This document shows positions 1 through 12,286 of a stretch of 64,000 nt of DNA, piece by piece (within the stretch, counting starts at the first letter, position 1; every line of letters begins with the position of its first letter). Position numbers and translations under genes: made by a program. This DNA is from Strigops habroptila (taxonomy: Eukaryota; Chordata; Aves; Psittaciformes; Psittacidae): positions 101,363,725 through 101,427,724 of the forward strand of contig NC_044277.2 in NCBI RefSeq assembly GCF_004027225.2, written 5' to 3'. The notes under the pieces are model-generated. The model did no database searches, was not told where the DNA came from, and saw nothing but the letters and a program-made list of their open reading frames with translations.

Positions 1-2320
1 CAAAATGAGCTCAAATGATTCTCATTCCATTACCTTTTATTTCAGCTTGTTGAAAAAACAAATCCTGTCTCAGCACCTGTCCTGAAACTTCCACGCTCCT
101 GATAGCTCTGCGTAAACCCCTGTGCATTACAGTATTCCACATGTAATCACTCAGGTTGCCCTGGGACGGTATGAACAGCACTACAGGATCTGGCCTGTAG
201 CATCAGTGGGAAAGGTTGACAAACTACAGGAGTGGAAACAATTATGATTTTGAAATAGGATATTGTGGATAAACTGTCCTAATATCCTGTAATTCCAGGA
301 CTGTGATCTGATTTGCCTGTCTAGGCTCTCTGTGACCAACTAGAGAAAGACAAATGCACCTCCTTAAGGCATCTCACATGGGTAAGATGGATGCAGAGAG
401 AATGAGTATGTGGACAAGTAAATGCGTAACATTTAGATGTCTAATGGTAGCTAAAGGCGGGGACCCCATCCTTTATGGTTTCTTTGTCCACAGCATCAGT
501 CAACTAACTCCCTGAATCTTAAACTTAGAATGTGTAGGTCTTTACAGAAATATTGTTAGCTTTGCTCAGGTCTCACCTGTCAGCTTGTCATTATCTAGAT
601 ATCTGATTTATTTTTACTGAGCCAAATGCAGACTAAAATGCAGATAACTTAAGCATTAAGTACTGTTGATTGGCACACAGCACCTTGGGGATGTGATGTA
701 ACAGCAAAGCAAGCAGCTTGCTCATCAGTAAATAAGAACTAATACAGATGGTTTTCTTACAGCTGAAGCTCCTTTTACTTTGAAAAATTAATGGTTTATT
801 CCATTAAACATCTCTCTGGAAGTACACTTTATTGAGTTATTGGCTGACGTTTTGATTTCCCTAACCAGAGGGAAGTCAAATTTAATACATAAACACTTAC
901 TTACTAAAACATTTCCTTTTGCATTGAGCAATACATGACTTAAACTATGACAATAATGAAGGTCAAAACGCAGTTGCTATAATTTTTTGCTCTGGTATTA
1001 CATTGTTTAAATAATGTCATACTATTATTTGTACATAGTTTGCTGTTTATGGCTTCCTTTTACTCAGGCTGTGATTTTTGTATTTCCTATATGATCCTAT
1101 GCTGGATCATTTTTGTAATACTTTGATATCAGTAATCAACTCATATTTTTAAAAAAGCACATGAATCTGAACACGTGCAGCCCAATTCCGCAGCATTTAT
1201 CCATACAGAACAATTCTTTGCTGCCTCTGTAACAACTGGGTCTTGCTGTGAATGCTCCCAGATTAAGATATAACTCCAAGAATGTAAGTGGTACAATTAA
1301 AGTTGTAAAGTATGGCTTTAAACTTAAGCATTAAAGTATACTGAAGTGCTTCAGGAGTCTCGTATCTTTCTGATATTCAGTGGAAGTCAGATTCTCAAAT
1401 TCCTGTCTGACTTTTAAAAAATGACACTTACAAGATTACCTGAAAATACATATTAGGCAGGTATTCCAAAGCAATTTGCTGTATGATATAGGACCATTCT
1501 AAAGGGAAAAAAAAAAAGTAATTGGTGCTATCAAATGAGTATGGAGGTCGTGAGTTGTTCTCCTGCCACACAGCAACATCTAGTCCCCTCCATCTCCCAA
1601 TCCTGATGTAAAAAACATGGAAAAGTTCAAAACTTTCTCCTTTAGGTGCTTGAAAGGTGTCACAAAGCTTGAAAATTGACCGTCAAAATGAGAAATTTGG
1701 GTTCCCTTGCAGTCATTAGAGAAAACCACCCCCAGAGGCTACCATGAGCTTGGTCATGGGAGGCTCTAAGGACCATTTCCCATCTGTCTGAAACGGAGGT
1801 GCCCAGTCAAGTTGCATCTTGTATCCTGTAAGACTGTGTCTTATTAGCAAGTTAAGCAGAGCCAAGGACTTTTCTTTCCCCTTGAAGAGAAATGTTGTGG
1901 CATGGCTTTCATCTTTAAACTAAACTTTACCCTGCCCCTTCTTTCCAAAATGTGATAACCTCATCCATATTGATTCTTAATTTGTTCTCTCTAAAAGCTG
2001 AGTTATCATCCTGCTGTTAGGAAAGGAGGAAGATCTTACTTCCCACATGGAGCATCCATACTTTGTGCTTGTGGTGCTGGCTTTTATAAATTGCTGTCTG
2101 ACTCATATTAAACACAGACACATCCAGTCCATCCTCCTCTGCCTCAGGGCCTTCCTCAATAGATGATAATTTTGGTTTTGTTTGCCTGATTCTTTAATCT
2201 ACATTTTTGGATGCGTTGCTCTACCATGACCTATTTAGTGGGTCATGGCAGAGCAATTTCTACCTCTTCACCATATACCCTGTAGCCTGTTTGATTTTAG
2301 GGGTTGTGGGTCATCCAGAT

Positions 2321-2344
2321 TTTTATTTTTTTTTTTTTTTTTTT
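2321..2344. repeat. poly-T tract
   Basis: A T-run of 24 bases interrupted by a single A, visible directly. It could be the poly-A tail of a minus-strand retroposed sequence or simple slippage. I see no recognisable source copy next to it. Confidence 0.8.
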
Positions 2345-5300
2345 GATGAAAGGCTTGTTAGTCATCCATGCTACAGGTTTTTAGAGGAAGTTTCTTTTAG
2401 CCTTCTACAAGGAGTGATGGTTAATTTTTGTTGTATTTTCTGTCTTCTTTAATTTGATAAAATAAGAATAACTCAAATCAATCATCAGAAAGGATGGCAT
2501 ACATAAAAGCTCAAAATTAGATGGTGGGGGAAACAGAGAAGGTGGAATATTAGATGTGCGAATTACTTGGAAAAACAGGAGGGTACTGAGTCACGCTGCT
2601 GCACCTCGCTGCATGTTGGATGTTCTCTTTGCTGTCTGTTAGCCCCTGGTTTGACACAACCGCTGCCTGGAGTTTCATGCTCTACCACCATGTGACAATG
2701 GGCATGATGGGCAGAAGGAGCACAAAGCACCAGCCTCGATGAAATTAAGGCTGGTGTAGGAGTTTCTGTTCTGATACTGTCAGACTCAGCACCTCCTGCC
2801 ACAATAGACTCCCTGCCTTTCCCTCTGTGCTCTCTCAGAATCTCTTGCTCTTACATGTCGCTTTGCAAGGGACCTGGCAACCTGGAAGATCAGGTTTGCA
2901 GGTTAGAATTTTCCTCCCTTTGAACTGTCTTCTGTGACTAATAGTTTAATTTTGAACATAAATGAGCAATTTCAGGTTCTTGCTGAGATATGGTCTTGCA
3001 ATCTAAATGACTCTGAGCAGCATCTGAAGTGAATCCTTGGGATTCAGTTAGACACTACTGCAGCCCCTGCAGATGAACCCTGGGACTGGTATGGGATTCA
3101 AAGAGCCCTCTCAAATATCAAGCATGTGTGAAGACTTTCTGCCTCTATACGGCTATGCAAAGGCCCTTGGCACCATGAAGTTGAGCATGGAAGGGGAGGA
3201 GCAAGCTCTGCCTTGGATACTCCATGCTTATGGGTAGGAGAAAATAAGGAAACTTGGAAGTCTGGGCTGTGAGCTGTTATCCCCAACTCCAGAAGCTTCT
3301 CTGAAAAACTGTTGCCAGTTGTTTTATGAGTAGGGATCAAAGGGTTGTCCTGGGGTAAGCAGGTATCAGATAATCTGCCCCCATCCTCATTACCCCTCAC
3401 CTCAAACTTGTTGTATTGGCTTGACTGCAATAGCTATAATACTGCAGGGTATCCATGTTATCTTTGTACCTCCTTGTATGTTTCTTTATTCCTGGCCTGC
3501 ATGTATCTTGTTGCAATTGGTTTCCTGCACCTACTTGTTCATCAAATGAAAATTTATTTCTTTCTCTCACTTCTGAATTTGGTATTTTAGCTATTTTTTT
3601 TTTACAGGTCTTTTTCACTCCTCCACAACAAGAGAGAAATTGCATATCCAAGATATATTTCTTTTCTTTCTGGTTAAACACAGTTTTATGCTGGCCAGTA
3701 TTCCTATTTTACATTGACGGTTCATGTCTGGCAATGGAGATCTACTGAAATCACTAGAGATCCATTAAGGTGATGGTCCCTTTTGTGTGAAAACACCATA
3801 TGTCCATTTCTGGGGCTGGTGCAGAGTTCTCCTGCTTTGAATAACACCCAATAAACAAAGAAAAACTTCTTTCTTAAAACTAAGTGAGCAATTATTTGGG
3901 TGATCGTAGGAGAATTCAATCCCTTCTCTGTTGTAGAGCCCCAGAACCAATGGAGGATCCTACTGCTCTGCCTGAATGGGCAACTGCAACTCCCAAAAAC
4001 CAGCTCTTCGGGTGCATACTTCTCATGCAGGCCAGCTAGGTTTAGTCTGCGACAGCTGCCTGCCACTTGCATCTGACACTGTGGAATGATATGTTAGTGA
4101 TTTATCTAGAAAGTAACTGAGGCTTTTTTATTCTGCCAGCAGGTTACATGACATTGCTGTGAAGACTGCAATGGGTAGATGAAAGTTCTTGGGCCAGGAC
4201 AGAGATGGCGCCCATTCACGTGGCAGATGGTCCTTGAGAACCCCCCTGAGCAGACTCCTTTCTCAGAGCCATCCAAGAGCCAGGCCCACCCTATCTAACC
4301 AAACTGAAGATGTCAGAATTGTGTTGACATCTCATCTCTGAGAGCAAGCTCTCTGTAACAGCAAGTGCATGTGGTCTGCTAAAATTCAGCAAACACCACC
4401 AAAAAGTCAGATAGAAACCTGTGCCTTAATTTTACCACATTGCAGCTCCTTTTCGACCAAATGACAAAAGCCCTGTGACCAGGAAATAAAAAATGTCAAG
4501 TGATGTGTAATGAATATCTCGCTTTAACCTTCTTTTTTTTTTGTGTGACTGTGTCCCTGAAAAGCAGGTGCCTACACTTCTGTCTGACATTCAGATATGA
4601 TGAACAGTAAAGGATCTAATCAGAGACCTGATGTTCATGTTACATCTTGTAAATTCAGTTTAGTACATGCTGAGTCCAAATAACTAGTCTGCTTTAGGTT
4701 CATCTACATAGGAAATAGCCTATGAGAGACTGGGGTATTAGGAATAACAAGGGTGGGATGTAGTCTAGGACAACAAGGACACCACCCTGGATGACCTTTG
4801 ACTTTTTTTCAAGGTCATTCTGGAGTTTTCAAGTTGGTATAATTAATTTCTCTTTTTCCTCCCATAATTACTGAGAAACTATTTGTACTCTGGCCTCAGA
4901 GACAGGGAGCACTGGGAAAGTGTGGCAACTTATAATTCAGTGAAAGAGACTTTCAGAGGAAGTTTGAATGTGTAATGAACTGTGAACATGTACAGGGATT
5001 TCTCTCCCTCTCTCCCTGTTTTTGTGAATTCCCATCACTATGTGGATTAAATGCAATATATAGGGTTAAGAAAAATGTGTCTGTTAAACTGTGCAAGTAA
5101 TAACTGTGACCCCTTGTTATAAGGCCATACTCCTAAACTGCATCTGCTTAACATAGAATTATTTCTGCACCAGGGAGTCCTTTCATGTAAACTCTGGAAT
5201 ATGGCATTTTCTTAAAAGACTGTTTTCTTGCTTGCATTGTCTTCTTAGGTTGACCTGTGTCCTGAAACTGAAAGACAGGAGGACAGGAATGTTAAACAAA

Positions 5301-7149
5301 AGAGGTGCAAGAGCAGGTCTAAGTAGGAGGGACCTTCAGGGTAGTGGTATGAATGGGAACTTCTGCAGCAAGAGTGTAAGTTCCAGCCTCAAACCAGATC
5401 AGATTGGATTAGTTTTAAAAATTAAAATTAATCTTTTATAGCCCACTGATCTCAAGCTTCCATCCATAGTGAAACAGGATTATTAGCTGTTGGAGGAGAA
5501 GGCAGGGAATATTTACAGTAAACCTATCAATCATCTCCATCAGCTCTCTACAGAGGAAAATTTACAGATTCCTGAAAAAATGCTTACTTACCCTGCCAGA
5601 ATCACAGCAAACAGCTTATCTGTGTGTAGGATCGGGCCTCATTTGCACCCATGTGAAAGGGAAAGGGCTTGTCTTTGGTGATCTCAGTGATCTCAGTGCC
5701 ACATCTGAAAAGCAATCTCTGGTATAAATACTGTCAGATCTGCCCAACCCTGACTTTCTTTGAGCATTGCTTTTCAGAGCATCCTATATGGAGCTTGTCT
5801 GGGTGGTCCTGATGCGGGACCTCTCCTCCTGTGTCCATGCACCCGAGATATCTTGAGTGTTGGAAAATTTCCTTTGGTTGGGATTGGTGCAAACTTAATG
5901 CCTCACCATTCTGTTCCTCCTAACAAACACAGAAGTTTAGCTAATTAGGCAAACTTTAGCGTTAAGGCTAAAGCCCACTTTAAAAGCCATGTCTTCAGTT
6001 AGAGGTTGAGGTGATTTATAAAGTAAAAGCAGCTTGGTGATTAGCTAAATATTCTATGATCTGCAAGTAAATTTTAATAAAGGTGTAAGACTGCAAGTAA
6101 TCATGCAAATTAAGGAATGAGGAATGTGCATCTGATTTTAATGCTTGCAAAATAATAAAGCTGAAAAATACAAATCTATCATAATAATATGTATTTGTAT
6201 GCATAGACACATCCTCAGTGCATAGTGACCCCATAGATCTTGAATGTGCAGTGGTGAATGTAACATGGAATGGTAAAGAAAATGCTAATTTGACTTTGTA
6301 ACAAAGAAAGGAGAGCACAATAGAGGAATGTAAAGTACAGGTTTGGCATTTTAATGGGGAAGAGCAACTCATCTTAGACTGGCGTCCATCTCCAGCAACA
6401 TGAAGCTGTAAAAACATGTATACGTGCCAAGATATGTGATTTTGTGTGGGATTATTATTTGTACTTTATAATTTATCTTTGGCTTCATTGCATCTTCAGT
6501 AAAAGCACTGCTGTTTCCTAGATTGCACTCTTTTCTGCTTCATGACTTTGCCCAGTCTTCATCCTCAGGTTTAATGTGTCACTAATTGAAGGAGACAAAC
6601 CTCACAAATTATGGAACCTAAAATCAGGTTTTAATTAAACTCAGTGTTCTAGTCCACAAAAAGAGTTCATTTTGGGGGGGGGAAGGTTGATATCCTCCCT
6701 TGTCAGTATCGTCAGTTCTTACTTCCAAACCAAGGTCTTTCAAACCCAGCTGAGTCTCTTCCCTAGCATCAAAAAAGCAAATAGTACTGAAAATTCAGTG
6801 AGTGCATAACTCCTATAGACTGTCTAGACAATCCTAATCTTAGAGCATCTATGGTCCCGTGGAAAATGGACAGCCCTCATGCTTCCATCCAAGAAAGTGT
6901 TAGGAAAAAACCCTAATAACCTTTTCAAAATCCTCCTCTCTGTCAGAAGAAATCCATGCTTAGGCTACCAGCCACCAGCTCTCACCAGTGCAGAAAATTT
7001 ATTTTGTGCACTACAGGTATTGGTCAAGTTTCTTATAAGGGGTCATGGTCCCATGTGCTGCTGAAATGCAGTGAGAGACTGTACCTGTCTTGCAGGGCTT
7101 GTAATAGTAGCCAACGGAGACAATAAAGGGAAAGTGTCAGAGAAAAATT

Positions 7150-7235
7150 GAGATCAGATCTGCCAAGTTTGCACAGCAAGTCAGGAGCAGAGCCAGGAGC
7201 TGAGCCCAGATGGGTTTCAATGCTGAGTCAGACTG
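7150..7235 (+). repeat. possible MIR-like (CORE-SINE) relic
   Basis: The stretch around 7166-7212 reads like the 3' part of mammalian MIR: a 'gccaag...cacagc...gcagagcc' series followed by 'gagcccag'. Such ancient SINE relics survive in amniote genomes. The match is by eye and the element is short, so this is tentative. Confidence 0.35.
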
Positions 7236-8294
7236 GTCTGGTACTTTTTAGAAGGAATAAATTCAAATCACTTTTGCATTAACCTAGCACAGGGTTGACA
7301 GGAGAGTGCACAAGGAGAGAAGTCCAGAAAGGAGGACAAATCAAAAGCAGTGAGGATCTGCTGGCTACATAATGAAAACACAGTAAATCCTGGCTATTTG
7401 CATGCTCTGGAACTAGAGACATTTGGATTTTTGGGTTGCATTTGATGGGCAGTAAGTCACTATTTTTACTCCAATCTTGAAAAGAGCAGGACCAGAACAC
7501 TGTGTCAGCATTTTGTTTGCTGCAAATGCTGGTAGGGTGAGTGACTCTATGTAGAGGGAGACAGCTCGGTTGGATCTGTGTCAGGCAATCCCAGTTTAAA
7601 AGAGACACTGTCCACCAGCATTGTGCACCAGCAAGTGGCCTAACAGAGAGGGGAAATGTATCATCCTCCTCCTCTCCAGCTGCCTCATTCTACTTTAGCC
7701 TCCCTGAAGCTAGGACAAGGACTTGTCTTTGATGGCAGGTGCTGAGTCCCTATTTTTAACAAAGAGTTTAGCAGGAACCAGGTGAGAAAAGGTTCAAAAA
7801 CTTAAGCAGAATCACTGTAAGTCCTGGCAGTCAATTTATTTATATCTCCCTTTACAGTCCAGCTATTGGACACAAAGACAGCCTGGGGATCACACTGTGT
7901 TGCCCCAGATTCATCACTTTGGTAGCTGGTGGGACCCTGGAGCTGAAGGTAAGCAGCATGAGGAAGAGTTTTATATCAAACCCTGTCAAACCACTTCAAA
8001 CCACCTGAGGTGTCTTATTTCAATTATAGATTTAAAAATAGAATTTTTATTTTTTTTTCCCCTGATTCACCGATTTCTGCTTGGGTTATTTTAGAATTGC
8101 TTTGAGGCTCAGGAGCAGAAATAATCTAATGAGGATTTAGCTAAATGGATGCTTATCCGGTTGTGTCTCTTCTGATCTTAAAATGCCATAAGTTATCCTA
8201 CACTGGCTGAACTTTTAAAAACATGTCACCAGGCTGCTAGTCAGTGTTAAAGGGTTAAAAACCCCCAGAATATATAGCAGTGCTTGAGGCTTGG

Positions 8295-8876
8295 TGTTCT
8301 GGGGAAATCGAAGATTCCAGTGAGGAAATAATGGAACCAACAAGAATGAGTCTCTGCTTTACTTTATTACAATGGTTAGAGTAGGAAAGGAAAAAAAAAA
8401 AAAAATGCTTAAAATGGTTAAAGGGTGTTCAGGTTACTTATTAAGTTATATGCTTACCAACCCCGTTAAGGACCCGATGATCAAGGGACCAGCTCCGAGA
8501 TACATCATAGCAGGAGAGGTGGCAGGTTCTACCTTGGCGGACGTCCCCACAGAGGCAACGTGGACCTCGGTGGTAATGAGATCTGCCTCTTCTCCTTTAC
8601 GAGTCCTGGGCTTTTATTAGTTAAAAGGTGCTGACTCGTCTTGGCTCAGGGGGCCAGCTTGTGCCAAGAGGAGCAGCCTAGTGACCTATTTGGCACTAGT
8701 TTGAGTTTGCGTTCTAAAGCAAAGAGGGTCTTTTAGGGGTCGGCAATTTCCGGTTACTTCCTCCCCTTCCCTCCTCTTCATCGCTATCTTCATCCCAGTC
8801 CAGCGTCTTCGTCACCTCTAAATGTCCTTGGCTGCCTTTTATGGGCAACAGTTGGCTATGGTAGCTGGTTACAACA
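8295..8876 (-). mobile_element. retroviral 3' LTR remnant, minus strand
   Basis: Read on the minus strand, the segment begins TGTTGTAACC and ends CCAGAACA, giving TGTT/AACA inverted ends typical of an LTR. It is preceded by a purine run (AGAAGGGGA) in the place of a polypurine tract. It is richer in CG dinucleotides than its surroundings, carries an AATAAA on the minus strand (plus-strand 8363-8368) and TATA-like AT runs near 8607-8617 and 8837. No matching second LTR is visible in the window, so the target duplication cannot be checked. The start is fixed by the purine tract. The far end could instead be 8292. Confidence 0.5.
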
Positions 8877-9110
8877 TCCCCTTCTGATGAAAATTATGAA
8901 TTCAGCACAGCTCTCTGCTCCTTCTTAGTTACAAAGTTACAGTTACAAGGCAGAAAAGCTTGGGATGTACGCTTTCAAGGCAAGAAAGACTCGGGATGGG
9001 CCATCACGGACCATTAACTATTGTGTATCCGGATACACTTGGTCAGAAGTTATTTTACCCAAAGCTCATACTCAGTCCCAAATCCTGGAAGCTGTAGAGG
9101 CTCTGTTTTT
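8877..9110 (-). mobile_element. internal 3' remnant of the same retroelement with polypurine tract
   Basis: On the minus strand this runs straight into the LTR through the purine run at 8877-8885. No long frame or Env/Pol motif is readable, so it is probably the non-coding 3' end of the provirus. The outer boundary near 9110 is a guess. Confidence 0.35.
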
Positions 9111-12100
9111 GTTTCCAAGATAATTTCCAGAGCTGTCTTCTTTCAGGAAAAAAAGGGTCAAGAATTTCCTTGGAAATTTGGCCTTGATTGTGTCTGACCC
9201 TCACAGTTTAGATACTTTGTCACAGTCACCCCCAGCCACTTCTGCACGTGGCCTTGGCCATCCACTTTATTTGTTTATTCCCACAGCACCAGACTCTATC
9301 AGAAAGGACTGTAGGAAGCAACATCATCATCTTGTCTTTCTACGTGGGAAGTGAGATAGCTGCCTTAATTATACATTTCCCAGCCTCTTCCCACTGGCAA
9401 CAGCATGTGCAAGAACAAGTGGTTATTTAGGGCCAAGGGGGCTGTGAGTTTAGGGCTGTTGTAACCTAAGAAGGAATATCTACAATGACAACCAGAAGAT
9501 ATGTTTCTCCAGGGAGTGATTGAGGGGATTTCATATGCGTGAAAAAGACAAGCCAACAAATATGAAAGTGCTGAAGAATAAATTGATTTAAAGCCTCATC
9601 AGAAATGAAGCTGTCTGTAAACATGGAGGACAACATGAAGGAATTTAATAGCTGTGTGGTGCTGATCTGCAGACCAACCAGAATATGTGGAAAATAATAT
9701 TGTTTCTGAGAGCAGGAGGCCTGAGGTCTTTGGTAGTTGTGGGGTTTAGGGATTTGTTTTTGGTTTTTGAAGCAGCTTTCAGGCAATTCATTCAGAGAAG
9801 TCTGCAATACGGATATCTCAAGAATGTAAGGTTTTATGTGAAATTGAATTGTTTCTCTGGCAGTCAATAAAATGGGAGAGAGAGACGCAGAGAAATTGTG
9901 ATGTTGAAAAACCTCGCAAAACTGAAGAGCCAGGACTGTCATTTTAAATACTTAAGGGCAGATAAGACCATCGATTTCAAGGAACCTCATTAGGTTGTGT
10001 GATTAATGGCCCTTACCCTGCGCACAAACGAGAAACACTGGGGAGTGGCAGACCCCAATAACCTATGCTGGCAGAGAAACAATCCTCAGACCTGCTGGTC
10101 CCACAGCTACCCCAGGAGGCCCTCAACCCCATGGGTCAGGGGTGACACCCACCCCATGAACAGATGAGGACAAAAGGCTCCTTATTGGATGTTTAGGGGA
10201 GGAATTAAAGAAGGAGAAAGGGAGGAATCTCACTGGTTTGGGGAGGAAAAGGTGTGGGAAAACAGTGGGATACATGTAAATATTTTGCTGGCCTGGCCAT
10301 GCTTGTCTGGCCATGCCCTGCTCCAGATCAGTGCACACTGTCCTGTCTCCTCATTAAACTCCATTTCTAACTACTGCCCTGGGTGAGGGGCTCCCGGTTT
10401 TGTGTGCATAGGTGTGTATGAGGGTCTGGTATCACTGGAGTTGCACCATGGTTTGGAGGGCATGTGTGTCTGTGGTGCCAGCAGCTAGAAAGAACCAGTG
10501 TACATGTTGTCTCAGTAGTATGTTAGTGCATGAGCACTAGGCAACACAATACAGACTGTCTGGTGAGAGGGATACAAGGCTTTGGTGCCAGATATTGGGG
10601 TGGCCATAAGTCTGGGCCAGATATGGGAGAGACATGAAACTGCTGAGTTGGCTGCTGGAGGTACAAAGGGGTCCAAGCCAGCTACTGGAGAGACCATGAA
10701 GTCTGGGAATCTGCTGAGAGACCTGTTTAAACACTCATATGCATGAGGCAACTGGAGATGAGAGAATCCAAGGCCCAACTACTGGGCGTGCAGTATCTCA
10801 AGCCAGTTAGCGAGGGATCCGTATTGTGTGTATAACTCTAGGAGTCATCTTGCTCTTGGAAATCTGTTTCATGTACCAGAATGACTGCTGTTTTCCAGAT
10901 TTTCTTCTCCTGTATCACATTCTCCAATTGCCATCACTCGATGATCTCCTTTCAGACTAAAACTTGTCATCTTTCAATTTCCTAGAACTATCTTAACAAC
11001 TAATGCTTTGTCTTCTGCTGCTGGCCCCCTCAGTGTAGTGAGAGCCTGTTCAGAAATATCACACCGGTGACACGCGATATCACTGGATTATTTTCTAGTT
11101 GTTTTCTTATCCTGATCCTCCAAAAACTTTGCCACAGCTTGTTTGATCCAAATAGAGTTATAAACCAATGTGAAATAACTCCCCACAGCCATCCATCTAA
11201 AAGTAAAATGACTGCTTCTGAACTCTCAATATCCATTTGCAATTTTTAAGGATCATTTTGAGATTTGGAGGCAGGCACAGTTTTAGAAGGAGTTAGACAG
11301 GCAGATATTTATCTGGCTGTGTCTGTCTAATTCCATTGCTGAAAACTGATGCTCTTTGTTGACTGGGTATGGGTCTTTTAAATGAAGAATTTAATATCAC
11401 TAGGGTTTGCTCTTTTTTCCCTTTTTTTTTTTTAATGAAGTCAAACCAGTTATTATTTCACAGTACATTACTGAGCTTTTCTGTCATATTTTTCAGTTTC
11501 TTATCATAAATTAAGCTTAACTGACTGATGGGTAAGTCCAAATTCAATATAATGAAGCAGGATCCATTTCTTTATTACAGTGTAGGCAGACTATTGTATG
11601 TATAGTTTCAGGTTATTATTTTTGATTCAACAAACGTTTTGAGTACTTAAGTGTTTGGATTTATGATGGTTATGTATCTTTTGCTTAATGGTTTCTGAAG
11701 ACTGGGACAGCATCCTGAGAGCCAAAACTGCTAGATGGGTCATCTGAGATTCAGGGCCACTTCTGGTAAATTGGAGTAGATGACTTCTGTCTTCCTTTCT
11801 TCTGATTCCTGCTATGGAAACAGGGAAGAAAATGGAAACACTTTCCAAGGAAGGTCATGGTTGGTTAGACAGCTATCAACATTTACAATCTACATATTAG
11901 TTCATTGTTTGGAGACCTTTGGTGAAGAACATGTAGAAGAAGTTCAGGGTTCAGGAGGTGTGAACTGTTTCAGTTCTGAGACAAAGGTTCATCTACACCT
12001 GAGTGCCCGATGTTTCTATTGCCTAGTTCGAACAAGACATTGACAAATTCCAGGCTTGGAAGTCAGGAGTATCAGGCCTCTGCTGGGAAGAAAAGGAGCC

Positions 12101-12136
12101 AACTGGAAATGATGTCTAATCTGGTCTGAAATATGA
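9111..12136. other. non-coding interval
   Basis: No exon or transposon is recognised. A 158-codon minus-strand frame at 9466-9942 has no domain I recognise and is treated as chance. Confidence 0.5.
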
Positions 12137-12286
12137 AAATCACCATCCTTGGAGACACTCAAAACTCAGCTAGATAATGTTCTGGGCAACGTGACCTAAC
12201 TTTGAACCTAACCTTGCTTTCAGTGGAAGGTCACACTAGGACCTCCAGAGGTCCTTTCCAGCCTAAATTATTCTAAATTATTACGA
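12137..12286 (+). repeat. CR1 LINE 3' fragment, diverged
   Basis: It follows the typical CR1 3' order: 'ccttggagacactcaaaa', then 'ctgggcaacgtgacctaac', then 'gacctccagaggtcctttcc' and 'attattcta'. It is heavily diverged and 5'-truncated, as most avian CR1 copies are. Confidence 0.75.

Larger units (their letters stand above)
1..8294. other. non-coding, AT-rich interval
   Basis: I see no exon, RNA gene or well-preserved transposon here apart from the poly-T run and the MIR-like relic listed separately. Open frames are short (the longest are about 110-130 codons), with ordinary low-complexity composition and no recognisable domain. Short homopolymers occur, such as A runs near 1510 and a G run near 6675. 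Confidence 0.6.

Noticed and set aside
6016..6417. 133-codon minus-strand frame
   Set aside because: No recognisable motif. AT-rich intergenic composition.
9466..9942. 158-codon minus-strand frame
   Set aside because: No domain, no promoter or splice context recognised, and composition like the surrounding DNA.
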